A DNA stretch of 64,000 nt from contig OY540809.1 in assembly GCA_961205875.1 (NCBI GenBank), forward strand, positions 31,880,267-31,944,266. Direction: 5' to 3'. The notes below the pieces were generated by a model. The model was not told the DNA's origin. It made no database searches and worked only from the letters and a program-made list of their open reading frames with translations. This stretch comes from Sialis fuliginosa (taxonomy: Eukaryota > Arthropoda > Insecta > Megaloptera > Sialidae). Below, one piece after another: positions 12,410 to 24,748 of the stretch (positions are counted from its first letter, which is position 1; the number at the start of each line of letters is the position of its first letter). The position numbers were made by a program, and so were the translations under genes.

Positions 12410-13183
12410 GAACAAATTCGTTTAAAATTCAGGTAATTATTTTGTGGAAAAACGCTCGGACCCGTCGATTAGGATTTTTAGTTGCGGATTTTTTGACATA
12501 AGAAAATTGTATACAGGGTGTCTCAGGAAAAACATATGCAGTCATCATTGATTTTTTTAAATGGAACACCCTATATACCATTTTTGAATTGTGCGATAAA
12601 TTCTGAACACTTTTTGTACAGCATATCATATCTCTAAAATCAGTGGTTTTCGGAATAATGACGTTTGAAAATTGACATTTTGAAATACACACAAGTCAAA
12701 TAAAATGTTTAAATTGAACAAAAACACCTTGAACATTTTTTAAAAGCCAACAAAAACATCCTGGTATGCCAAAAAAAAAATGAACCTTTTTTTTTTTTCT
12801 TTTTTTTCTTCTTTTTTTTTCCTTTTTTTGCAATACCAGGTGATTTGTGTTGGCTTTTAAAAAAATGTTCAAAGTGTTTTTGTTCAATTTAAACATTTTA
12901 TTTGACTTGTGTGTATTTCAAAATGTCAATTTTCAAACCTCATTATTCCGAAAACCGCTGATTTTAGAGATTGATATGTTATACAAAAAGGATTCCGAAT
13001 ACACCCTACAATTCAAAAATGGCATAATATATAGGGTGTTCCATTTAAAAAAATCAATGATGACTTCTTGAGACAGCCTGTATACAATTTTCTTATGTCA
13101 AAAAATCCGCAACTAAAAATACTAATCGATGTGTCCGAGCGTTTTTGCACAAAATAATTACCTGAATTTTAAACGAATTTGTT
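12410..13183. mobile_element. Snap-back palindrome, 0.77 kb, with A/T-run centre
   Basis: The left arm begins GAACAAATTCGTTTAAAATT and the right arm ends with the inverse. The arms pair through CCGCAACTAAAAAT, TACAGGGTGTCTC/GAGACAGCCTGTA and AAATGGAACACCCTATAT, about a centre near 12797. The centre is a run of A then T/C-rich DNA. No gene and no clear target duplication were found. Confidence 0.8.
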
Positions 13184-13186
13184 CAT

Positions 13187-13423
13187 ATAGTTTCGCCATG
13201 TCCGACCATCCGTCCGTCCTCAAAAATTTTAGACCGATTAAGATGAAATTTAGTATACGGACGAAAACTAAAAACCCAAAAGCAGAAATGATAAGATTTA
13301 TGAAAAAAAATTTTTTTTGGACCCCCTTTCCATAGACTGAAAAGAATATTTAAAAAAAATCACTTACCTTATTGAGTGGGGTATCATTAGATAGGTCTCC
13401 TAAAATGCAACAAAAAATGTTAT
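13187..13423 (+). repeat. Direct repeat, copy 1 (TATAGTTTCGCCATGTCCG)
   Basis: Nearly identical to 13741-13977, including GACCGATTAAGATGAAATTT and TTATTGAGTGGGGTATC. It abuts the right end of the 12410-13183 palindrome, so that palindrome may have inserted into a copy of this repeat. Confidence 0.85.
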
Positions 13424-13740
13424 ATGACCTTTTGATTTTAACCTTTCAGTCACGATATATTTGCATTTAAAACTGTTGTAACTTCCAATTTAAAATCAAT
13501 GCATGTACAATTTACAAATCAAATCAATTAACTTTACATATTATTTATTAATACATTTGTTAATATAAACATACAATATACATGATGATAATTATCAAAT
13601 TTCAATTATTAGGTATATGCCAAAATATCATTAACGTTATTTTTGTCTGTATCAACAATATTATGTTATAAATAATAAAGAAGATAAACTTTTTTTTAAA
13701 TTGATTGTTTTTAGGTTTCCGTAGAAAACTAAGAAACCCT
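13424..13740. other. AT-rich spacer between direct repeats
   Basis: Contains CAGTCACGATATATTTGCATTT near 13450, which recurs in part near 14930 and 17905, and the repeat-like ends TTTAGGTTTCCGTAG and AAGAAACCCTATAG near 13712-13744. No gene. Confidence 0.4.
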
Positions 13741-13977
13741 ATAGTTTCGCCATGTCCGACCATCCGTCCGTCCTCAAAAATTTTAGACCGATTAAGATGA
13801 AATTTAGTATACGCACGAAAACTAAAAACCCAAAAGCAGAAATGATAAGATTTATGAAAAACAAAATTTTTTGGACCCCCTTTCCATAGACTGAAAATAA
13901 TATTAAAAAAAATCACTTACCTTATTGAGTGGGGTATCATTAGATAGGTCTCCTAAAATGCAACAAAAAATGTTATA
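13741..13977 (+). repeat. Direct repeat, copy 2 (TATAGTTTCGCCATGTCCG)
   Basis: Second copy of 13187-13423 with only a few differences. Its right end runs straight into the 0.8-kb repeat at 13979. The minus-strand ORF of 104 residues across it (13602-13916) is not conserved coding sequence. Confidence 0.85.
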
Positions 13978-13978
13978 T

Positions 13979-14762
13979 ATATATGAGCATTTCCAGTAGT
14001 TTTTTAAAAAACAGGGCGCACGTATGTCACCGATTTTACTCCCATTTTTTTTTCTCAAAGTACATATCAAAAGAACATGTTTCCCGAAATCTTTTCTCCC
14101 CCCCCCTTTTTTTTGGCCGAATTACGATTTTTTAAACTTTTGAAATCGAGCGAAATTAGACTTTTTTCGATAGTACCTTATTTTTCAAAATGTTTCTTAG
14201 TATGCATGTTATGATCTTTCATTTGAAATCGGTTTCAGAGCCGAATATTCAATTTTGGCCGAATGCGGTACCAAAACATTAAGTTTGATTTTTTATAAAA
14301 ATAGTCGATTTTGAAATCACCGCCAAATATTTTGGTTTCAACCAAAATACTTTTGGTATAGGTCATTTTATTCTATTTTTTATGTACTTTCCAAATATTT
14401 ATACGTTTTTTAATTTGGTCAAAAACTTTTAAAGTTACACTTGTTTTTAGATGTCTTATTTTCCAAAAAACGCTATATTCACACCATTAAAACTTTTTTC
14501 TCTATACTCCAAATTGTACCAAATTTTGGCAAAAGTTTCCTTGCTTTATTCTTAAAACAACCCTCAAAAAACATTTTTTCATATTGAGCTCCTAAGTGAG
14601 ATATAATTTTTCAAAAACACCTAATTACTCGTGTATTAAAGTTAAGAATTTACAGGAATTTTCAGTGTTTCTGAAATATCGGTGTTCCTGATAATCGAAT
14701 AAAAAATATACCATTTAATTCGTTATGAAATTCCCTACAAATCTGCATAAGTTTAATTTTTT
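13979..14762 (+). repeat. 0.8-kb dispersed repeat, copy 1
   Basis: Direct repeat of 48636-49443, starting TATATGAGCATTTCCAGTAG and including ACAGGGCGCACGTATGTCACC and CGAATGCGGTACCAAAACAT. It interrupts the order of words seen elsewhere around GTTATATGACC...CGATATATTTGC, which suggests it inserted at an AT-rich site. No protein-coding frame was found. Confidence 0.85.
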
Positions 14763-15033
14763 TAGATTAATTACAAAACCTACAAATAAATAAAAACTTT
14801 GTACATCGATTTCGTATTTATTTAATAACAACTTTAAATGTAATGAATAGTGTCTCATAACATCGTTGTTAAATATGTACGATTTTTAAGACTGGCTCGC
14901 TTGCGCTCGCTTGGCTTTTATTTTTTTATATATATATTTGCATTTAAATGTCGTTATCAGAGCGTCCCCTCCCCCCTAATTTCTAAACTATCAATATAAA
15001 AAATCTGAAAAAAAATCAGAATGTAGCTTTTAA
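14763..15033. other. AT-rich DNA with a GC-rich hairpin
   Basis: CTCGCTTGCGCTCGCTTGG near 14897-14915 is a short GC-rich island able to form a hairpin (GCGAGCGCAAGCGAG on the other strand). The segment near 14785-14838 is present in inverted orientation at 49443-49487. Confidence 0.45.
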
Positions 15034-15036
15034 TTA

Positions 15037-16678
15037 TAGTCCAGGCTGTGGAGATTATTTTTGCATATAGTTTTAATACTTACAGGATATGTTACAAAAG
15101 TGGTGTAGAATAATACCCTAATTTTGCTCCGATTTTGGTTGTCCGCGACAGGAGTTAACCATGGTTCAATTTCAAAATTCTTCAGATTTTCTGATTTTTG
15201 CTAAATAGCGGTCTAAATAAGTATTATACAAAAAAAAATTTCAAACAAAAGTTGAATGCTACAAAATTCCTGACAATCTCCATTTTGAAAAAAATTAAAA
15301 AATTCATTTGTTTATCCGCTTCGCTGATTAAAATGGCTGAAAACACACTTTTTTAAAGCTGTAATAACTAATAAAGTTTAACGTTTTATAAGTTGATACC
15401 TCTGGAAAATAAACATTCTGCAGTACAGAACATTCATTGAAAATTATTATGACCTGATATCTTCAACTGTTTTTGTTTTATTAAATTGTTAATAATGGAA
15501 TCATGCTTGTCTTTGATTAACAATAAAAGTTTTTGTAAAACCTTTATTTTTGTACAACTGTTTGTATGTGTTCTCAAAGACTTATATAATCGATTCCCAC
15601 CATAAAAAAGTAAAATTTGTCAATTCTTTGGCAAATGGTAACACTAAAATCTTATTGTTAAGTTTTTTTTATTTTAATCCAATTCAGTTGTTTCATAGAA
15701 CCAGAAATATTAAAAAAATTAACCTGCTCTGAATAATTATTTATCTATTGGTGAAAACCGTATTAAAATCGGTTCAGTAGTTTTCGAGATAAGCGGTAAA
15801 AGATACAAAAATAAGCTTCTTTTTATGTAGGCAGAGTTAATTAATTGTATAAACAATCAATTTTTATAAAAAATGTGTAGTGTGTAATACACATTAAATG
15901 ACTCAAAAACTACTGAACCGATTTTAATGCGGTTTACACCAATAGATAAATATTTATTCAGAGCAGGTTCTTGGCTATTATTTTTTAATATTTCTGGTTC
16001 TATGAAACAATTCAATTGGATTAAAATAAAAAAAACTTAACAATAAGATTTTAGTGTTACCATTTGCCAAAGAATTGACAAATTTTACTTTTTTATGGTG
16101 GGAATCGATTATATAAGTCTTTGAGAACACATACAAACAGTTGTACAAAAATAAAGGTTTTACAAAAACTTTTATTGTTAATCAAAGACAAGAATAATTT
16201 CATTATTAACAATTTAATAAAACAAAAACAGTTGATGATATCAAGTCTTAATTTTCAGTGAATGTTCTGTACCTCAAAATGTTTATTTTCCAGAGGTATC
16301 AACTTATAAAACGTTAAACTTTATTAGTTATTACAGCTTTAAAAAAGTGTGTTTTCAGCCATTTTAATCAGCGTAGCAGATAAACAAATGAATTTTTTAA
16401 TTTTTTTCAAAATGGAGATTGTCAGGTATTTTGTAGCGTTCAACTTTTGTTTGAAATTTTTTTTTTGTATAATACTTATTTGACCGCTATTTAGCAAAAA
16501 TCAGAAAATCTGAAGAATTTTACAATTGAACCATGGTTAACTCCTGTCGCGGACAACCAAAATCGGAGCAAAATTAGGGTATTATTCTACACCACTTTTG
16601 TAACATATCCTGTAAGTATTAAAACTGTACGCAAAAATTCCTATTTTAGGTACTTTTTAACCTAGCCAGCCTGGACTA
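15037..16678. mobile_element. Palindromic element with TTA duplications (PIF/Harbinger-like)
   Basis: The ends are TAGTCCAGGCTG and its inverse CAGCCTGGACTA, flanked by TTA at 15034-15036 and 16679-16681. The arms pair over most of their length about a centre near 15855, for example AACCATGGTTAACTCCTGTC at 16530 against GGAGTTAACCATGGTT near 15152. Removing the element and one TTA restores a sequence closely matching 17960-18035, that is, an unoccupied copy of the site. A 3-bp TTA duplication suggests the PIF/Harbinger group; this is inference, and no transposase is present. Confidence 0.8.
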
Positions 16679-16681
16679 TTA

Positions 16682-19600
16682 GTACTTTTACTGAAAATTA
16701 TAACGAATACTGTTAAAATTATTTTGGACCCCCTCCCATAGACTGAAAATGGTTTTTTTTCACTTACCCCATTAGATTTTTGACTTCGCCGTAGTTGGAT
16801 AGACATGGTTGAACTGAAATAGATTTTTTTCTGTACTTACAAGAAACTATTTTACGGAACTATTACAATTTTTGAACTGTATTTTTAAAACATCAATGAA
16901 GACTTGACGGCCTTATGACATTATTATGTAATGATTGGGGTATTCAGATAATTAATATAAAATCCTTAGTTATTAAAAATGTATGATACAATAAGGTAAT
17001 TGAACAAAATATGTAAGATATGAAATAATTACGATGCCTTCATTACTATTAATGAAGTAATGAATTGTTTTTAATTTCCATTTTGCGCTTTTCTATTTTT
17101 GCGCCGTATGTTTGTATCCATCTATTGTAGCTGCTTAGGTACTTCCCTGTGGAAATTCACCGAAATATGTTTTTCGACTAGAAATTAAGAACTTAGTATG
17201 TATAAATTGCATATATTTACAGTAAATGGGTCAATTTTTCACAGAAACACCCGGACCGAGATTTACCCTTAAACCGTCTCTGAAAACATCAAATAACTAT
17301 TTAATGGTGTTGATATTATTTTTAATGGAATATAATAATTTGAACATTTTACATCAATTCTGTAGTAGGAAGATATCTTTTTCTGATATACACTAATGTG
17401 GGGGTTAAGAATATTAACCCTCTATCCTTTACAATTATACTTATCTTGATGTTTTTGGTCTTTTTATACGCAAAAATTTATGATATTTCATAAATATTCT
17501 ATATAAAATTTTCGGAATAGCATCAAAAGTCAAGTAAAATTGAAAATAATGCAAAAAATTATTTTCTCAGTTTACTATGATTTTAAAAAACCGGCACTCC
17601 TTGTGTTAGTTTTAAACAGATATTAATGACTTTGGACTTATTTTAAAGAAAATTTTATACTCTACAAGAAAAGTCCTTTACGCCGTATTTGTAAAATGAA
17701 CGGTTTCAGAGAAAAATGTGAAAAACTATGAAAAAATGTAACCCGCCCGCCATTTTTTCAAGATGGCGGCGGTAGCACAACTCGGATCAGCTCGGACTTT
17801 TTGTGGGATAATCAAGGACAATAGTAGAACGTTTTCACCAAAAATCATTTTGGTCCGAATTAGTTCCCTATATCAGGGAATTTCATGCTTAGATTACTGG
17901 ACTATCACGATATATTTGCTTTTCAATTTGGTTATCAGAGCGCTCCCCCTTCTATTTTCTAAACTATCGATGCAAAAAATCTAAAAAAAATCCAGAATGT
18001 AGTTTTTAGTTAGTACTTTCAATGAAAATTATAACGAACACCTATCATGTGCGTGCCCAACACGCACTTGGCCATTTTGAAGTCTTTCTTGCGAGAATCC
18101 GCATGATTCGTGCTTAGATTTTTCAATTTTCCACTTTTTAATTAAGTCATTTCAAAAAATAGAACTTCACACGAAACTACTGTGAGACAAAATTGAAATA
18201 CCGGATTTTTCTTGTAAAATACGAGAATAACTCATTTACAAGACGAGATTTTCGGCTGTGTAAAGTAGGTAATGAAAAAATATGAATGACAAAAATTTTT
18301 CAAACACATTCCGTTCTGAGTACAATTGTTTTTTACTCACGGCTATTAATAATTATAGATATTTTTTGTACGATTGCCACCTGTCTGTCTATCAAGTGTG
18401 ACCATGACACCCGGTCATCCATCACAACAACCAAATGTCTCTACTTGTTGCTGTCATTCACACACTCTTTGAATAGTATTTTGTAAAAATACCAATGCAT
18501 TACAACATAATTATTTATCATACACCTATGATGTAGACCACTTTTCGATCTTATATCTTGTTAATATAAACATTTCCCAAATGATGTCATATAATTAGGT
18601 AGTCAGCAAATAACAATAGAAATAAACAATCAAAAATAGGAAAAAATAAAATAAAATATAGAATAACGAGAAAAAAAAACAACAGAAATAAAAAATAAAA
18701 ATAAACACTAGAAAAAAAATATATACATTACAGTTCAAGTCTGGTTGAGGAGCTACGCCCGATGGCCAATAACTTAAATTAAAAAAAAAAAAAATATAAA
18801 CGAAAAAAATAACGGTTCGAAGCCCTGATTAGAATACTGTTGTAAATGACTTCGCATGTTTTTAAAAAACTTTTATTGTTTATAAAAAATTTAATATGTT
18901 ATAAACAAATAAAAATATTTTCTCCCTACTCAATAATTAATTTGTGAATAGATTGTTTTAACAATTGTTGTTTTAAATGACTACAAAAGACTTTTATGTT
19001 ATTGCAAATGACTTTTTTTATTATGTGAGTGTAATTCTACAGGAATTGCATTTTTTTTAAATTTTATTCGCAGTAGTGGCCAAATGTAACATTTTTTAAT
19101 TACAAAAAAACGATATTGTAACTTATTTAACAGATTTTGGCTTATGTTCACAAGAAAGTACATAAAAATGTCTACAATTAAAAAAAAAAAATTTACCCTA
19201 CGCCGTTTTCTCATTAAATGGCGAGCTTTTCCATTTTTTTCAAAAATGGTCGATTGTGGATGTAAAAATCAAATTTCATTTTTGAAAATTTTATCATGTA
19301 TTTATAACATAAAAATACATATTTCCTCTTATTTTCGTAAGTATCCCTTCATTTTTACGTTAATTATTGCATTATTAGCGATAAAAAAAGTTTTTCGACA
19401 ATTTCTTTATTTTTGAGGTTATGATGCGTTTGAAAAGTAACGCTACCTATGCAGTTCTATAGTCTATTAACTTATAAGTATTTTAATTTTTTTTTTCCTA
19501 CGACCTATAGAACCGGAGATATTTCAAAAACAGTGTAGCGACACACTTGAAATGTATCAAAAATGCACAATTATGCAATTTTCTCGGGACGCACATGGTC

Positions 19601-20700
19601 GATTTTTCCAAATTTTTGATTTCCAACTCATCTTTGAATATATAAAGAAAAATTTCGTGCCGGAATTAACTCCATGTTCTTCCTTCGTGTGTAGAACTAC
19701 CCGTATATAAAATTACTTTGATATTGGTCGAGAGAAAATTCATCATGAAATCATGCATAATTCTACGAACTAAATTCATATAGGTATACTACATACTGAT
19801 GATATTTTTCATCAAAATTCATAGAATCATTATTATTGTATTAGTTTTAACTTTAAAGTCGAAATCGATATACAAAAATACCTAGAAATACTAATAACAC
19901 GATTTCTATCAATATTTCGATAAACAAAACCTGAAATAAATATTATAATACCTGCAAAAATAATAAATAATAAAAAGTACAGATACGTAAAAAAAAATTG
20001 TTTTTAAGAAGGTTAGCTACAATCTTTGAGCGACAGGCGATATGAAGGAATCGCCTATGTGAATGTATGTATGTGATTCAGTAACCATTACCAACTATTC
20101 AGAAAAAAGAAGAAAAATTTATTTTTTTGCGTGATAATTCGAAAAAATGTTCATTCGAAGTTCATGATACTATTTTTTTAAATAATTTTATTATTAACTT
20201 CTAAACACAACAGTGCTGCTTCATTATACATCGTCAGCCGATGTTAAAGTACGTAGTCAACATAAATTTTTAATTATTTTCATCACAACGCCCTTGATAT
20301 GGGCCATATGGGTATCAAATAAAACGATTTGACGAGTAGAATACGATAAACTATGGGACGTTATTTTAAACCCAATATGGTGGACGTCCTAAGATGGCGG
20401 ATTATCTTTTTCGTCACAATCCCCTTGATATGAGTATCAAATTAAATAAAAAAATAAATTTTCAACTTTCACAAAATTTTGAGATTTGTAGGACTAAAAC
20501 CAATAAAAGCGTAGGGCTTTCTCTTTCTGAAAGCCATAATTAATTTCTTATTTTAAAAAAGCTATACATTTGCCTTCATAAGCGTCCCAAACTTTTATTG
20601 GTTTTTGTCATACAAACCTGAAAATTTTGTAATAGCTAAAAATTTATATTTTAATTTTTAGTGCATTTTTAACTGCAGTTAAAACTAAAAAAAGAATTCA
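16682..20700. other. AT-rich DNA with diffuse repeats
   Basis: No convincing gene. About 17900-18040 is the unoccupied counterpart of the sequence flanking the 15037-16678 element. About 20285-20450 carries words shared in inverted orientation with 25660-25750 (AAGATGGCGGATTA against TAATCCGCCATCTTGG). Low-complexity A-runs occupy 18640-18810. The ORFs of 60-90 residues here have A/T-driven composition and no domains. Confidence 0.45.
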
Positions 20701-20708
20701 TATTATCA

Positions 20709-20834
20709 ATGTAAACGAAGTTGACTCAATCCCGCCGCGAGTTTAAATGCGGCGAAGCACGCTACAAGAATGAGTCAACTACTGGGCGAGTTGAGAGAAA
20801 TATGTTCGGTCAATCCCGCCGTGAAATTGAGTTG
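20709..20834. repeat. Short GC-richer block with GTTGACTCAAT/ATTGAGTTGAC ends
   Basis: GTTGACTCAATCCCGCCGCG at the left and TCAATCCCGCCGTGAAATTG then AGTTGAC at the right form a short imperfect inverted pair and also an internal direct repeat of TCAATCCCGCCG. It may be a tiny MITE. No target duplication was identified. Confidence 0.35.
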
Positions 20835-21671
20835 ACAATATGTATTTTGTAGCAAATTTTTACGATATCCATATAAAAAATTTGTAGTCTATTAAGAGAA
20901 ATATATACTTAAATTAATATATTAAAGTTTTAGTTTCAACAAAGGTTGAGGTTATAACAATAAAATATCATATTTTGTCAAAAAACGAAAAAATTTGAAC
21001 AAACATATAGAGTCAAGTTTTCTGAAGTGGGAACACTAAAAATCAACTTCTTCAACTTAAACTTTTTATTGTAGAACTTTGAAGTTTTATTGTCCAAAAT
21101 TAATGTTCTGAAATATTTTTTGAAAATTTTGATTTTTTAAAAAGTTATAAGCAAATGAATTTTTATATAGGTTTTTTTTGAAATTGTGATTTCTCTGTAA
21201 ATACTGAGTAAAAAATAATGAAATTTTTATGGTAGGACTAAAAATAATTCACAATTTAGATGAAATAAATTTTTTATAAAAGTTTTCATTTTTTCTTATA
21301 AATAATAAATATTTTAATAAACAAATAGAAATTAAACCAACTTCTCATATAGATAGAAACAAAATTTTTTCACAGTATTGTTCTGTAAAATCTACTTAAC
21401 TTTTTCCTGAAAAAATTTTTTTAGTACATTTCATAAACAAAAAAGATACGAATGTTTAAGTGCCGTCAGATAGGCGCGCGGCGCGCTGCCGCGCGAGGCA
21501 CACAAGCGAATTCACGCGCTTAGCTACCTCACCTACTCGAACAAAAGCTATTTTATGGTTGATTATTATAGATTTTGGGGCGTAGAATTCGAAAAAAATA
21601 ACCCGGACTGGATAAAAGTGGTGCCACACCCTTAAAAATGGGGTTGAAGGGTGAAAACCCCGTTTCCAACT

Positions 21672-22329
21672 TTTTTTTCAATTTATCTCAAAATCTAAAT
21701 CGATGATGGTGTTTTTTTATGGTTGATATTTGTTAGGGACACACAAACAAATTGATTGGGACCACATATACTGAATTTGACCAAAAATTACTCTTTCTAG
21801 AGGGTTTGAAAAAAGTAAAAATACTTCTTTTTGGGGAAAATGCTTTAAAAATTAATAACTTTTGTTAAAATCATCCAAATGACTCGTAATTGGTCTCAAA
21901 TTGTTCCCGAAGAATAATGATCAATCATAATTAAAAAAAAAAATTAATAGCTTAACCAATGAAAATCGCCAATGTTCAGGGTAAGTAACGTAAATTTTTT
22001 AAAAACTACCTTTTTACTAAAATTTTAATAAAAACATCAGGGTTGAATATAATATGTTTTATTCAAATAATGCATTTCTTCTTTGGAACTTCGGGAACAA
22101 TTTGAGACCAATTACGAGTCATTTGGATGATTTTAAGAAAAGTTATTAATTTTTAAAATATTTTCCCCGAAAAAAAGCATTTTTACTTTTTTCAAACCCT
22201 CTAGAAAGAGTAATTTTTGGTCAAATTCAGTATATGTGGTCCCAATCAATTTTTTTGTGTGTACCTAACAAATATCAACAATAAAAAAAAACCATCATCG
22301 ATTTAGATTTTGAGATAAATTGAAAAAAA
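21672..22329. mobile_element. Snap-back palindrome, 0.66 kb
   Basis: The left arm contains TTCAATTTATCTCAAAATCT and the right arm ends with its inverse. The arms also pair through CCCTCTAGAAAGAGTAATTT and CAAATGACTCGTAATTGG, about a centre near 22000. No ORF and no clear target duplication. Confidence 0.8.
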
Positions 22330-24263
22330 TAGTTCAGTAAACTTTATTAGCACACCCAAAGCATGCTATGATTTGCAGTGTGGTTTTACTCTCGTCCCAT
22401 TTTTTTTTCGTATGAAATTTGATAAAACGAGCATTATATATTAAATTTCTTCAGTAACCCCCTTACATGTTTACATTTTATAAATGAGAACATTACAGTC
22501 TCCGTATTCACTTAATTTAATATCGATTGGTTTTAATTTTCTGTCATAAAAATATAAACAAAGTTCAATTTGTCGTTTTTGGCCCGTTTTTACACCTTGT
22601 CAACAAACTGCAGCTCGCAATACGTAATAAATTAACACAAAACCTTTTGAAATCGCTTCATCTATTTTCAGAATAGAACCCTATTAAAACTCAACCAAAT
22701 CAGATAACTAGAAGTAAGGAAATTTGCAGTTTATTTACATCATTTTGATTATTTTAACGAATTTCAGAATCGCAAATATAGGTAGTGATTGAGGTAGTTC
22801 GATAAATATCCACAGCGAGCGCCACTATAGTTACTTAGCTTCATTGTATATGTTTTGTGATGACTTCATCTGTCGTATTATACTTATTATTATAATTTAT
22901 ATGTATATAGCTACGTTGATATGTTCTGTATTTTAATAATTTTATTCAAAGTCAATCAATGACTTTTTAAACAAGATAAAATTAGGTAAGTTCATTTTTA
23001 AAACAAAAATATAATATCATATAGTATAACCTATAAATATTATTTTTATTTTAGATCAATGCAAGTTTTTGTAAACGCCAGACATTAGGTGAATACAGTT
23101 GTTATCGTTGTAATTTAAAAATATGTGGATGTATTTATTTTATCTTTTTAATTATTATTCAATTTTTATACATTGTCATATTAATACAATTTACGAAAAA
23201 TCATGTATCCATTTTATGTCATTAGTTAAAAAATGTACATTTAAATTTTGTATTGTATTAAATTATGTTATTGTCACATTGTTTGATACGTTTTTCTATG
23301 AAAATATACGACGAAAATGAACATCTGGATTTGCTCATACTTTTCATTGTTGGTATGGTATGTTTTTTTTTAAATTTTGAATTGTGTTTGTTGAAATTTA
23401 ATGTTTATTCCGAAAAAATATAGTTGTAAGTATGATTAACGTATTATGATAAATTAAAATGTATTATTTATTATTTGTGGAAGATGTTTTTCAGGTTCTG
23501 TATTTATTTATTCTTTTGTGACAAATTGTTTTAATAAAATATACTACATGAAAGTGAGGTTATGTCATTTAACTTATAAAACCACTATTATTACTATTAA
23601 TATCAATTTAGACAAGAAATGAGCGTAAAAAATTAACATTTTTTAAAAACATTCTTCAAAAAACAATAGTTTCAAAAGTCTAAAGGGTGTGCTTTTTATG
23701 GCCAAGCCATGCTATTTTAATTTTATTAGATTTCTTCATGATTTTAGCTCAATTGTAATATAAATTGTATCAGGAGAGTATCGGATCGGTGTATATTTTC
23801 AATGTATTCGAGTAAAATGCTTTTAATTAATTTTAAAAATTATATATTTTGTTCAAATGATCAATTATGTTATTTTAATGGAATTTCATTCATAACAAGA
23901 AATATGTCAAATTTCCATGTTTTTATTTATGGTGATTAATAATTATAAAACACACAATTTACCAAAATAAGTCATTTTATTATCCTATAAAATATATGTT
24001 TACAATGCTTTTAGAATATACATACATACATATAATTAATTATTACATATATAATTACATATAATTCTACATGAATAAAAAATATGGAATATTACTTATA
24101 TTTTCTAAAATATTAATTATTAAAAAAAAAACTGTTTATGTAAAAGTTTTCAGAGAAATTATTTCCTATGATCCTAAAGTAATTATTTGTTGTCAATATT
24201 TTGAACCGAGCGACAGATGTTTTTTGCCAATGAACTATCAGTTCATTGGAATATATATTGTTA
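22330..24263. other. AT-rich DNA, no feature recognised
   Basis: No gene, paired ends or tandem array was recognised. Several 65-80 residue frames exist but their composition is what AT-rich DNA gives. Confidence 0.35.
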
Positions 24264-24748
24264 TTATTGCAGCCAGGAAAGACTTTGATTGACTTCAGCA
24301 TCTGAAACATTCAGTATTAATTTTATGAAACTGTGAACTTGTTCAATTGAATAGATTATACAAAAAACTATATTACCAGATAATAATGGTGCGTCGTCAT
24401 TTCGAAATTGTTGTAATTTATTATGGGACTTGTTATAGAGCCTTCCACGAGCATGCTCCGACGAATTACTTTTTGAGTATCGCTTGTAGACAGGTGGCAC
24501 GTAGTAAGTCTAATTTTTTTCATTCGGGAATTGTTCGATTATTTCGTCAACCAGGTCCGACAAATCTTCATTACTTATTTTACTGAATAAAAAGGAAGAA
24601 ATATGTTAAAGTAAGAATTAGAGTGTACTATATAATAATAAAATTAAATATAATTTCAAATTGATTAAAATAACTTACTGTAAAAATTCTCTTTCAAATT
24701 TTCCAAATCCCAGTAAATAAGATACTGCCTTGTTTCTTTATCAGCCAT
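24264..24748 (-). pseudogene. Gene-like fragment with intron-like gap (uncertain)
   Basis: Reading the minus strand, an ATG at 24748 opens a frame (MADKETRQYL, then WDLENLKENF) that meets GTAAGT at 24678-24673. After about 95 AT-rich bases there is a pyrimidine-rich TTTTTATTCAG (ending 24583), then an acidic coding-like segment (NEDLSDLVDEIIEQ) that stops at TAG 24512-24510. The same frame stays open beyond the stop to 24264. However, joining GT to AG exactly at these sites puts the second segment out of frame, so an intact gene is not supported. A second frame upstream (from about 24820) also looks protein-like. I recognise no family. It could be a decayed exon pair, an unannotated small gene or chance. 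Confidence 0.3.

Noticed and set aside
17763..17984. 73-residue frame starting MAAVAQLGSARTF
   Set aside because: It starts in AAGATGGCGGCGG-type repeat DNA and overlaps the empty-site repeat at 17.9-18.0 kb; composition turns A/T-driven.
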